Of a stretch of 25,089 nucleotides of DNA, positions 1 through 6,840 are shown piece after piece (within the stretch, counting starts at the first letter, position 1; each line of letters begins with the position of its first letter). Position numbers and translations under genes: made by a program. The notes under the pieces are model-generated. The model had not been told where the DNA came from. It was given only the letters and a program-made list of their open reading frames with translations, and did not search any database. This DNA comes from Alphaproteobacteria bacterium UBA3760. Lineage in GTDB: Bacteria > Pseudomonadota > Alphaproteobacteria > Rs-D84. The DNA lies in assembly GCA_002371155.1 (NCBI GenBank), contig DFGC01000002.1, positions 1-25,089 on the forward strand. The letters are read 5' to 3'.

Positions 1-90
1 AAAACCTTGGTTTTCTTGCAACGGGCAAAATTGGGGGCTATTCCACTGTGTGCGCGCCTTTGCAATTTTTACACGAATCGATTTTGACCC

Positions 91-371
91 TCCCCACCAC
101 TCCGTGGTCCCCCCCCTCCGATAATCGCCCACAAAACGCATCCGCGTTTCGCGGGGCCCGATGGAGGGGAATCCGCCATGTCGTCATCCCAGCTTTATTC
201 CTTTCGTCATCCCGGCGCAGGCCGGGATCCAGTTTGCGAAAGCAAACTTGCGTAATTATGCCAAATGACACAAGTTGATACTGTGTATCAACTGGATACC
301 GCGCGAAATCACCCACCCGTCGCATGTTGCGCCGCGGCGGGGCCCGATACCGCGGTATGACGAATATGGCT
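91..371. repeat. Palindrome-rich non-coding region with composite hairpin repeats
   Basis: No gene is supported in 1-504. This part is a dense run of perfect hairpins: ACCAC/GTGGT (96-108), CCCCTCC (113-119) with GGAGGGG (163-169), AAACGC/GCGTTT (134-149), ATCCCGGC/GCCGGGAT around a GCAG loop (209-228), AGTTTGC/GCAAACT with a GAAA loop (231-248), AGTTGATAC/GTATCAACT with a 3-nt loop (273-293), and the 12-bp palindrome ATACCGCGGTAT (347-358). CGTCAT occurs at 182 and 205, and its inverse ATGACG at 357-362, so the block looks bounded by inverted ends. The CGTCATCCCGG...CCGGGATCCAG core resembles dispersed palindromic repeats known from many alphaproteobacteria. The antisense frame over it contains LDPGLRRDD, a familiar mark of repeats mis-called as genes. 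Apart from a small AAAACC/GGTTTT inverted repeat at 1-14, I see nothing else in 1-90 or 372-469. Confidence 0.7.
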
Positions 372-469
372 GCTTTTCCAACCTTGCTGGCGATGAGATG
401 ACACCATTCGGTACACGCCAACCACAGTTCGGATATTTTCCTGTTATTTTGCCCCGCTCTACTAAAATA

Positions 470-497
470 TTGACAGAATGTATTTTTATACTACACT
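470..497 (+). promoter_or_regulatory. Sigma-70-type promoter for a leaderless UPF0260 gene
   Basis: A perfect -35 TTGACA (470-475) is followed after 16 bp by TACACT (492-497). Transcription would start about seven bases later, at or next to the ATG at 505. No Shine-Dalgarno sequence precedes that ATG, so the transcript is predicted to be leaderless. The ATG at 478 lies between the two promoter elements and is unlikely to be the start. Confidence 0.6.
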
Positions 498-504
498 GGT
501 CAAT

Positions 505-978
505 ATGAGTCAGAAAAATCAAATTTTACCAGGAACTGATGCGTGGGAACGCATCTGTGAACAATGCGGGTTATGTTGTTTGCTGAAAACGGTTGATGAA
601 TACGGTCGGGTGTGTTTGACTCGTGTGCGTTGTCGACATTTGGGCAAGAATCGTTTGTGTGATTGTTATAATATGAATTTTTCTGCGCGCAACGATGGAA
701 ATTTTGACAGTTGTTTCAAAAGTAATGGTTCGCCGGTAAATTTTGATACCCTGTGTAATGATTATGTTGTGCCGGGGTTTTGTCCGTATGTGAAACGGTT
801 TGTTGCACCGAACAATTTAACCCGCCCAAATATAGATTTTGGAAATACTATATCCGAAGATGAATTGCCCGATGGCGCAGACTTGCGTGATTATATTATT
901 CCAGGAACAGCAAAGTTTTTTAAGTATAATCCGGCAGTAAATAAGAAAATGCGCGATTGGTTTGGACATAAAAAATAG
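505..978 (+). CDS. YcgN/UPF0260-like protein with a CxxCxxCC metal-binding cluster
   Basis: The protein is 157 aa from the ATG at 505. Near the N-terminus it has the pattern W-E-x2-C-E-Q-C-G-L-C-C, followed by TRVRCRHLG and LCDCYNM. These match the order of features in the UPF0260/YcgN family, part of the wider CxxCxxCC (YkgJ-type) group of presumed zinc- or iron-binding proteins. Length is close to E. coli YcgN (about 150 aa). Further cysteines follow (FDSCF, TLCND, FCPY), giving a Cys-rich soluble protein without a signal peptide. The biochemical role of the family is not established. The gene stands alone on the + strand and converges with rpiB 21 bp downstream. An upstream ATG at 478 falls inside the predicted promoter and was rejected. 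Confidence 0.85.
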   Translation: MSQKNQILPGTDAWERICEQCGLCCLLKTVDEYGRVCLTRVRCRHLGKNRLCDCYNMNFSARNDGNFDSCFKSNGSPVNFDTLCNDYVVPGFCPYVKRFVAPNNLTRPNIDFGNTISEDELPDGADLRDYIIPGTAKFFKYNPAVNKKMRDWFGHKK

Positions 979-982
979 TGTC

Positions 983-1001
983 AAAATGGCACCATTTTTT
1001 T
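983..1001. terminator. Possible weak bidirectional terminator between convergent genes
   Basis: AAAATGG (983-989) and CCATTTT (992-998) form a short hairpin that runs into a T-tract on the + strand and has A residues on the other side. It sits exactly between the stops of the UPF0260 gene (978) and rpiB (1000). The stem is AT-rich and the loop very small, so termination strength is doubtful. Confidence 0.4.
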
Positions 1002-1446
1002 ATGATATTTTTTCAATTCTTTTGCGACGGCGTTCGATGTCGTCAAATGGGCTTTCCAAAAATGCCTGGGCACACAGGTATGCAACCTCGATATCAATAT
1101 CGTCGGCCGCCAATGCCAATACATTTATGTCGTCGTGAAAACGGTCGTCGCGTGCCTGGGACGGGCGTTCGCAACGCGATGCGCGAATGTGGCGATAACG
1201 ATTCGCCGCGATTTCCATGCCGGCACCCGTTCCACAGATTAAAATTCCGCGTGATGCGTTGTCGCCCAACATGGCGTCCGCCAATTTTGCCGCGATATCT
1301 GGAAAATCAACAGGTGTTCGTGGGTCGGATGTGCCCAAATCAACCGTTTGGTATCCCGCCGCGTTTAACATTTCGACTAAATATAATTTTAATGCCACAC
1401 CACGGTGATCTGCCGCCAAGAAAATTTTAGATATTTGTTTATTCAT
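1000..1446 (-). CDS. rpiB: Ribose 5-phosphate isomerase B
   Basis: A 148-aa protein that interconverts ribose 5-phosphate and ribulose 5-phosphate in the non-oxidative pentose phosphate pathway; cytosolic. Family marks are AADHRG (residues 11-16, start of the phosphate/sugar site), VDFPDIA (46-52), CGTGAGMEIAANR (71-83, with the catalytic Cys71) and a late FHDDINVLAL segment, where most homologues have HNDANVL. Length matches the RpiB/LacAB family (about 145-150 aa). The ATG overlaps the end of the bactofilin gene by 8 nt (ATGAATAA), so translation is probably coupled. An AAGGAC sequence inside the bactofilin tail could serve as its ribosome site. It is the last gene of the four-gene minus-strand operon. 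Confidence 0.93.
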   Translation of the reverse strand: MNKQISKIFLAADHRGVALKLYLVEMLNAAGYQTVDLGTSDPRTPVDFPDIAAKLADAMLGDNASRGILICGTGAGMEIAANRYRHIRASRCERPSQARDDRFHDDINVLALAADDIDIEVAYLCAQAFLESPFDDIERRRKRIEKIS

Positions 1447-1792
1447 CGTCTTTGTCCTTGCGTTTTGCCAATTTGCATTCCAATTCAGTATTGTTTGTTA
1501 TGTTTAATGTGCGGTATGTCAATGTCCCAGTCATGCGCGCTTGGGTGAAAATATTTGCCGTGTCAACCAATGCAGAACCCGTCAAATCCCCATGCAAAAA
1601 TAATGCATCGGTTTTGATGTCGCCAATAACATGACCGCCCCGCCCGATAACGACAACCGTTGCGGTTATATCGCCACGAACCGTTCCATGTATTTGCACC
1701 GTCAGGTCAGAATGTATGTTGCCCTTGATTTGGCACCCCGCCCCGATGACGGTTGGTGATTGTTTTTCATCTGCGTTTGTAAATGCCAGCAT
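1439..1792 (-). CDS. Bactofilin
   Basis: A 117-aa bactofilin-family (BacA/CcmA, formerly DUF583) protein. Bactofilins polymerise without nucleotide into membrane-associated filaments that position cell-wall enzymes. The sequence shows the typical right-handed beta-helix pattern: a short polar N-tail, then repeating GxxxxG turns (SPTVIGAGCQIKGNI, IHGTVRGDITA, GRGGHVIGDIKTD, FLHGDLTGSAL), and a charged C-tail (KLAKRKDKDDE). It lies 23 nt downstream of the LytM peptidase gene, the classic bactofilin-M23 pairing seen in stalked and curved bacteria. A strong AGGAAGGAAA ribosome site precedes the ATG. The paralogue type cannot be set from sequence alone. Confidence 0.92.
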   Translation of the reverse strand: MLAFTNADEKQSPTVIGAGCQIKGNIHSDLTVQIHGTVRGDITATVVVIGRGGHVIGDIKTDALFLHGDLTGSALVDTANIFTQARMTGTLTYRTLNITNNTELECKLAKRKDKDDE

Positions 1793-1815
1793 TGTTTCCT
1801 TCCTTTTTATTATTT

Positions 1816-3093
1816 CTATTCCTGGACAAATTTTGCCGGATTAAATTGGTTGCCTTTATATTTTATTTCGTAATGCAGGTGCGCGCCCGTTGACCGACCC
1901 GATGACCCGCCCAGTCCCACAACCGTTCCCGCACGAATCCAATCGCCACGCGATACCAAAATTTTGGACAGATGGGCGTATAGTGTTGAAAATCCCAATC
2001 CGTGGTCGATTTCAACCGTTAAACCATAACCACTGCGTTCACCCACAGATATTACCCGCCCGGGTGCAACCGCCGATAATTCTGTGCCGATTTTGCCGGC
2101 GAAATCGATACCTTTGTGTTGTTTGGGTTTATGGGTAAATGGGTCTTTGCGGACACCAAAACTGGATGTCACACGCGTGTTTTTTACCGGTGCCCCCAGG
2201 GGTAAAACCTGGGCCAATTTGGAAAGCCCCGCCCACATTTCCAAATCGTTTGCGATTTTTTTGTATTTTGTATCGACGTTTGAATCAAATGATATTGGTG
2301 AAAATACAACATTTACAATAGGATTGGAATACTGATTTGCCTTGGTTATTAATTGTTGTTCTTGGATGCCCAATGATAATAATGTTGAATTTATCTTGTT
2401 TAATTTTTGACGCAATTCTTTGATATTATCGTTTGTCATGTTTGATACCGCGGTGACGATTTCGGTGTCAGCCTCGGCAATCATGTTCATCGTTTCCAAC
2501 ATTTGTTCGTTTTGTTGCTGAATCGTTGTGTTTTCAGCCCGAACCATGTCGTATGCAACCGATAAATCCGCGATTTTTGTGTATTCTGGGTCGTATTCAC
2601 GGTCGGCAAAAATTTCAGTCACGCGGGTTTTCAAGAAATCTAATTCGCCCCATATTTTTACCCGCGAATTGGTTAATGCCTCGCGTTCGGTATCTGATAA
2701 TTTTTTATAGTTCAATATTTTGTCGTCGATAACATTTAATTGGCGGGTTAAGTCGTTGAATTTTGTCAGATAAACCTGTAAATCAATCAGTTGTCGGTCG
2801 TGACGTTCGCGTTCTTGCTGTAATTGAATTGTGCGTTTTTGCAGCATTGGGCGGTGATACATAAATACATATGTTGACCATGATGCCCACACAATAAGTC
2901 CAATTTTACCGAAAAATTTAGTGAAACGCCAAAAACTGCTCTGGTTAAAACTGTATACATTGCCATTTGGGGTGTCCATAACCGTGAATTCGCGTGGGGG
3001 AAAAATCTGGACAATTATTTTCCATAATGCGCGAAATGGCCATGTTATAAATGACCACAGGGACGAAAAATATCGAGCAATGAAATTTAACAT
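1816..3093 (-). CDS. Membrane-anchored M23 (LytM) peptidoglycan endopeptidase
   Basis: A 425-aa protein with a short cytoplasmic N-terminus, one membrane span at about residues 62-79, a long periplasmic coiled coil (about 85-260) and a C-terminal LytM domain (about 300-420). The zinc site is visible: HKGID gives His326 and Asp330, and AHLHYE gives His407. His374 (YAHLS) and His405 fit the catalytic histidines, so the enzyme should be active on peptide cross-links of the wall. Architecture and the neighbouring bactofilin resemble the alphaproteobacterial LmdC-type peptidases that act with BacA. The start ATG overlaps the stop of the upstream methyltransferase by one base (TAATG), so the genes are co-transcribed. 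Confidence 0.93.
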   Translation of the reverse strand: MLNFIARYFSSLWSFITWPFRALWKIIVQIFPPREFTVMDTPNGNVYSFNQSSFWRFTKFFGKIGLIVWASWSTYVFMYHRPMLQKRTIQLQQERERHDRQLIDLQVYLTKFNDLTRQLNVIDDKILNYKKLSDTEREALTNSRVKIWGELDFLKTRVTEIFADREYDPEYTKIADLSVAYDMVRAENTTIQQQNEQMLETMNMIAEADTEIVTAVSNMTNDNIKELRQKLNKINSTLLSLGIQEQQLITKANQYSNPIVNVVFSPISFDSNVDTKYKKIANDLEMWAGLSKLAQVLPLGAPVKNTRVTSSFGVRKDPFTHKPKQHKGIDFAGKIGTELSAVAPGRVISVGERSGYGLTVEIDHGLGFSTLYAHLSKILVSRGDWIRAGTVVGLGGSSGRSTGAHLHYEIKYKGNQFNPAKFVQE

Positions 3094-3782
3094 TATGTGC
3101 CCATTTTAGACAAGATTTTATTGATAGTCAAGCCGTCGCGTAAAATTGCGTCGTTATTCATTTGTAATCCGCGGTGTAATACGGTTGGACCATGGTCGCA
3201 GATTCTGCACCGAACAAGAACGCGTTCGGCAATTTCCGGGTTTGCACCAAATAACGGTATTATTGTTATAGAACCACAGTTTTTTCCAATCGCCGACATA
3301 CATTCGCCCAGGCGTGCCGCATCAATAATTGTGCAAAAATATCCATGTGGGCGAACGCGTGCAATCGATCGACGAATCCATTGTGGCATATTTATATTGT
3401 GATGCGCCGCCGGCGATTTGGTTGTTGGTGTTCCACGAAAATACGGTGGATTTGTTATAACCAGGTCAAAAGTGCGCGGTGTTGACCATGTTGTAATGTC
3501 TTGGAGAACAGTTTCAATTTGTGTGTTATTTAATTCTGCATTTTGTTGACATATGTTCAGCATTTCTGGGTCGATGTCAATTCCGGTGATTTTTGCGTTT
3601 TTGTTATGTGCATGCACGCACAGTGCCACCCCGCCCGTTCCAATGCCGACATCCAGTATTGTTTTTGCGTCGTCAGGCGCAAATGCCGCCAGCCATACAG
3701 CATCAGATGTTGGATTATATTTTGACCGGCGCATTTTGACCGCACCGCCCAACAGAGTAAAAAATTCTTGTTTTTCGTGCAT
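3093..3782 (-). CDS. TrmN6-like tRNA1(Val) adenine-N6 methyltransferase
   Basis: A 229-aa Rossmann-fold SAM-dependent methyltransferase. Motif I is ILDVGIGTGGVAL (about residues 42-54), the acidic SAM-ribose contact is GIDIDPEM, and NPPYF is the catalytic motif of amino-group N6-adenine methylases. The N-terminal GGAVKMRRSKYNPTSDAVWLAAF fits the YfiC/TrmN6 family, which methylates A37 of tRNA-Val. A broader N6-adenine RNA methylase role is possible, since these families are close. It heads the minus-strand operon with the LytM peptidase, bactofilin and rpiB. The ATG lies about six bases after the -10 box and no Shine-Dalgarno is visible, so the message is probably leaderless. A tRNA-Val gene is also present in this window, but a link is not implied by position. 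Confidence 0.8.
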   Translation of the reverse strand: MHEKQEFFTLLGGAVKMRRSKYNPTSDAVWLAAFAPDDAKTILDVGIGTGGVALCVHAHNKNAKITGIDIDPEMLNICQQNAELNNTQIETVLQDITTWSTPRTFDLVITNPPYFRGTPTTKSPAAHHNINMPQWIRRSIARVRPHGYFCTIIDAARLGECMSAIGKNCGSITIIPLFGANPEIAERVLVRCRICDHGPTVLHRGLQMNNDAILRDGLTINKILSKMGT

Positions 3783-3816
3783 ATATGTATCATAATACCT
3801 GAAAACAAAAAGGCAA
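3768..3816. promoter_or_regulatory. Overlapping divergent promoters
   Basis: Only 38 bp separate two divergent genes. On the minus strand TTGCCT (3816-3811), a 16-bp spacer and TATGAT (3794-3789) lie six bases before the methyltransferase ATG (3782), predicting a leaderless message. On the plus strand TTGTTT (3768-3773), a 17-bp spacer and CATAAT (3791-3796) would drive the membrane-protein gene, whose AAGG ribosome site is at 3809-3812. The two -10 boxes overlap, so the promoters should compete. Confidence 0.5.
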
Positions 3817-3820
3817 GTTT

Positions 3821-4828
3821 ATGTTTGATGAATCTTTGATTGTGCAAAGTGCGGTTAGTGCGTTTAATAATGCGGCATTGGCGACACCGGCTTTTTTTTG
3901 GCTGGGGTTGTTGATGTTGCCGTTGTTTTGGGTTGTGTATAAATACGGCAACCAGTTCATGGATTTAATTGGCTGGAATCGGTTTGATATGCAAACGCGC
4001 GTTATAAAATGGACCGTTGCAATGTCGGTCGTTTGGATTATTTTGTTTGGTGGAAATTATGATGTTTTGCGTGATTCTATGACTTTGTTGCCATTTGTGA
4101 CGGCGGCGATTGTGTTTATGGGAATGGTGTTTGTTGGGAATATGACACGCGATATAAAACTGCCTGAATTGCGAAAAATGAAACGGTGGGAAAGATGTAA
4201 ATATATATTGTTCTATATGGCAATATTGGCAATTGTCGGATTGACCGATTTGCATACATGGTGGGGGCCGATTTTACAAATTTTGGCATTTGTCGGTGGT
4301 GGATATATGGGACGCAAAATGAAGTATAAGATTCGCAATGTGCCATTTGTGACGGCGTTTATATTTTTGTTCACGATTGCCATTTTGATGCAACCTGAAT
4401 ATTTCAGATTTGCACAATTGGGAAATTTGACTTTGTTGCATTTGTTTGGTGTTGTGTGTGTGGGAATACCGTTGGCGGGGTCGGTTGTGTTGCGTAATGT
4501 TGCGCCACGCGGCAAAATTTATCACAGTGCGTATGTAAAATTAAAGTGGCTGATGCGGTGCATGGTTGCATTGGCGGGATGTTTGTTTGTTATGACGGAA
4601 TCTGTGCCGGTGTTTATTGGAACATGTGCGATGGCAATGGGGTTATTTTGGTTAAAGGTTATTCATGCGAAAACTGTGCCGGAACATTTGGCGGACAGAT
4701 TGTTAATGTTGGGAATTTTCTGGTTCGGGTTGATAACCGTTATGCCGGTTATTTCTTGTTTGGCGATTTTGGGATGGATGTCAATCCCACATGGCGATTT
4801 CAGACAAGAAATACGGGCGTTGTTATAA
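3821..4828 (+). CDS. Polytopic inner-membrane protein of unknown function
   Basis: A 335-aa, very hydrophobic protein with roughly nine or ten membrane spans (for example around FFWLGLLMLPLFWVVY, VMSVVWIILF-like, and VALAGCLFVM segments) joined by short basic loops such as KMKRWERCKY and GRKMKYKIR. I do not recognise the family, and no catalytic motif stands out. It is the first gene before lpxA on the same strand, with a 77-bp gap. That neighbourhood hints at a role in the lipid or envelope pathway, but this is inference only. The start is supported by AAAAAGG 8 nt upstream. Its coding strand is strikingly rich in G and T (about 45 of 60 bases in 4081-4140). Confidence 0.8.
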   Translation: MFDESLIVQSAVSAFNNAALATPAFFWLGLLMLPLFWVVYKYGNQFMDLIGWNRFDMQTRVIKWTVAMSVVWIILFGGNYDVLRDSMTLLPFVTAAIVFMGMVFVGNMTRDIKLPELRKMKRWERCKYILFYMAILAIVGLTDLHTWWGPILQILAFVGGGYMGRKMKYKIRNVPFVTAFIFLFTIAILMQPEYFRFAQLGNLTLLHLFGVVCVGIPLAGSVVLRNVAPRGKIYHSAYVKLKWLMRCMVALAGCLFVMTESVPVFIGTCAMAMGLFWLKVIHAKTVPEHLADRLLMLGIFWFGLITVMPVISCLAILGWMSIPHGDFRQEIRALL

Positions 4829-4905
4829 TTTGTTATATTTCTTGAATACACAATTTGTTTTATTTGTTGTATCATTTGTTCCGTGATAATTATAAAGGTA
4901 GCGTT

Positions 4906-5712
4906 ATGAGTGATATACATCCAACTGCAATTATAAAACCGGGTGCGGTTATTGGCGCGGATTGCAAAATCGGGCCATATTGCATTATTGGCGAAAATGT
5001 TGTTTTGGGCGACAGGGTCGAATTGGTGTCCAATGTCGTGATTGACGGGAAAACATCAATTGGCGATGATTCTATTGTTTATCCGTTTGCGGTGCTGGGC
5101 GTGATGAGCCAGGATTTAAAATGGCAAGATGAATCAACAATGACGGGGTTGCGTATTGGAAAACGTTGCAAAATTCGCGAATATGTGACAATTCATTCTG
5201 GAACACCTGCATCGGATGGAACTGAAATTGGGGACGATTGTCAAATTATGGTGAACGCACATGTTGGACATGATTGCAAAGTTGGAAATAGTGTTGTTAT
5301 GTCTAACCTGGTTCAGGTCGCCGGTCATGTCGAAATCGAAGATTTTGCGATTTTGTCGGGTGGTGCAATGGTTTTACAATTTGTGCGTATTGGACGAAAT
5401 GCTTTTATTGCCGGTATGTCGGGTGTTGGAAACGATGTGTTGCCATACGCAATTTACGAGGGTATGGGTGGACGCGCGGTATATCGGACGATAAATCGTG
5501 TCGGTTTGATGCGGCATGGTTTTACCAATGAAGATATGCACGCGATTCATACGGTCTATTCTGCGGTGTTTCGTGAAACAGATGGCACAGTCGAGGAAAG
5601 ATTAAATCGTGTCCGGCGTGATGTTAAAAATAATAAATATGCAATGGACGCAATCGATTTTATTGAAAATCGTTCAAAACGCGGGATTGGAACATCGAAA
5701 CATGCCGAATAA
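4906..5712 (+). CDS. lpxA: UDP-N-acetylglucosamine O-acyltransferase
   Basis: A 268-aa cytosolic left-handed beta-helix acyltransferase catalysing the first step of lipid A synthesis (3-O-acylation of UDP-GlcNAc from acyl-ACP). Hexapeptide repeats run from IHPTAIIKPGAVIG through NAHVGHDCKVGN, MSNLVQVAGHVEIED and VRIGRNAFIAGMSGVG. His122 in the AHVGHDC motif corresponds to catalytic His125 of E. coli LpxA. The helical C-terminus begins at RTINRVGLMRHGF. Length fits the family (262 aa in E. coli). The ATG at 4906 with AAAGG upstream is chosen over an in-frame TTG at 4855, because the extra 17 residues are unlike any LpxA. It overlaps lpxB by 11 nt. Confidence 0.96.
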   Translation: MSDIHPTAIIKPGAVIGADCKIGPYCIIGENVVLGDRVELVSNVVIDGKTSIGDDSIVYPFAVLGVMSQDLKWQDESTMTGLRIGKRCKIREYVTIHSGTPASDGTEIGDDCQIMVNAHVGHDCKVGNSVVMSNLVQVAGHVEIEDFAILSGGAMVLQFVRIGRNAFIAGMSGVGNDVLPYAIYEGMGGRAVYRTINRVGLMRHGFTNEDMHAIHTVYSAVFRETDGTVEERLNRVRRDVKNNKYAMDAIDFIENRSKRGIGTSKHAE

Positions 5713-6814
5713 AATATTTATTATTGCAGGCGAAGTATCAGGTGATGTTTTGGGCGCGAATATTATGCGCGCCATGCCACGTGTGCAATTTGTTGGTGTT
5801 GGCGGGCAAAATATGTGTAATGCGGGATTGAAATCCATATTTCCAATGTCTGATTTGTCGGTTATGGGTATTGTCGAGGTTTTAATGCATGCCCGGACAT
5901 TAAAAAAACGTATAAAGCAAACAATTCATGCAATTTTGGATGAAAAACCTGATTTGGTTTTGACTATAGATTCGCCGGGTTTTGCGCGTGCGGTGGTTGA
6001 TGGGGTAAAAAAGTCCGAGGTTGGAAAAAAACTGATTGCAAACGGTTTGCGGTTTCATCATGTTGTTGCCCCCCAGGTTTGGGCATGGCGGCCGGGTCGT
6101 GCGAAAAAATATGCGCGTGCGTTTGATAAATTATATGCCTTTTTTGATTTCGAGGTTCCTTATTTTACAAAATACGGATTGGAAACTGTGGCGGTGGGTC
6201 ATCCGATTGCTGATAATATTATGGGGCACTATTCGCGAAAAAAAATTGGCCGAAATAAAATTATCGCGTTGATGCCGGGCAGTCGTAAAACCGAGGTTAA
6301 AAAGTTGATGCCGATATTTCGTGATTTTGTGTCGCTGGTGCCGGCGGGTTATAAATTTGTTATTCCGACGGTTGAAACCACAGATGCGTTTGTGCGAAAT
6401 TTTGTAAAAAATTGGAAAACTAAACCCGAAATTATATCATCAAAAGACCGGTATTTGTTGTATGAACGGGTGTTTGTTGCCGTTGCCGCCAGTGGAACGG
6501 TGTCGGCAGAATTGGCGATGATGCATGTGCCGGCAATAATTGTGTATCGGATGAATTGGCTGACATCTGTGATTGGGCATATTTTGATAAATGTTAAATG
6601 GGTGTCATTGGTGAATATTTTATTAAATCGGTCGGTGTATCCTGAATTGTTGGGGGCGGCGGCAACACCAAAAAATATTTTGCGGGAATTTAATAAAATT
6701 GCAAATAATAACGATGTGCGTCATGAAATGATTGATACATTGGCGATGGCGGATAAATTATGGCGACCGGATTCGCAAAATGTTGCAAAACGTATCGCAA
6801 ACGCATTGAAATAA
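5702..6814 (+). CDS. lpxB: Lipid-A-disaccharide synthase
   Basis: A 370-aa GT19 glycosyltransferase that joins lipid X and UDP-diacyl-glucosamine to form the lipid A disaccharide at the inner face of the inner membrane. Motifs are IIAGEVSGDVLGANIM at the N-terminus, FVGVGGQNM, HHVVAPQVWAWRPGR, ALMPGSRKTEV and AASGTVSAELAMMHVPAIIVYRMNW, all in the family order. The ATG at 5702 overlaps the end of lpxA, so translation is coupled. An upstream in-frame start at 5609 would add 31 residues lying wholly inside lpxA and was rejected. No lpxI/lpxH gene separates it from lpxA, unlike the lpxA-lpxI-lpxB order common in alphaproteobacteria. No clear terminator follows within the 26 bp before the convergent gene's stop. 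Confidence 0.96.
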   Translation: MPNKIFIIAGEVSGDVLGANIMRAMPRVQFVGVGGQNMCNAGLKSIFPMSDLSVMGIVEVLMHARTLKKRIKQTIHAILDEKPDLVLTIDSPGFARAVVDGVKKSEVGKKLIANGLRFHHVVAPQVWAWRPGRAKKYARAFDKLYAFFDFEVPYFTKYGLETVAVGHPIADNIMGHYSRKKIGRNKIIALMPGSRKTEVKKLMPIFRDFVSLVPAGYKFVIPTVETTDAFVRNFVKNWKTKPEIISSKDRYLLYERVFVAVAASGTVSAELAMMHVPAIIVYRMNWLTSVIGHILINVKWVSLVNILLNRSVYPELLGAAATPKNILREFNKIANNNDVRHEMIDTLAMADKLWRPDSQNVAKRIANALK

Positions 6815-6840
6815 TTTTTATGTTTTTATATTATTTCGCC

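Noticed and set aside
38..421. 127-aa open frame on the minus strand over the left-end region
   Set aside because: It lies across the palindromic repeats and contains LDPGLRRDD, a signature of repeat DNA mis-called as coding; it has no ribosome site and no domain.
978..1430. 150-aa open frame on the + strand opposite rpiB
   Set aside because: rpiB on the minus strand has full family motifs; this frame is its shadow, with Arg/Pro/Cys-rich nonsense composition.
4855..4905. N-terminal extension of lpxA from a TTG codon
   Set aside because: The added residues do not resemble LpxA; the ATG at 4906 has a proper ribosome site and aligns with the family start.
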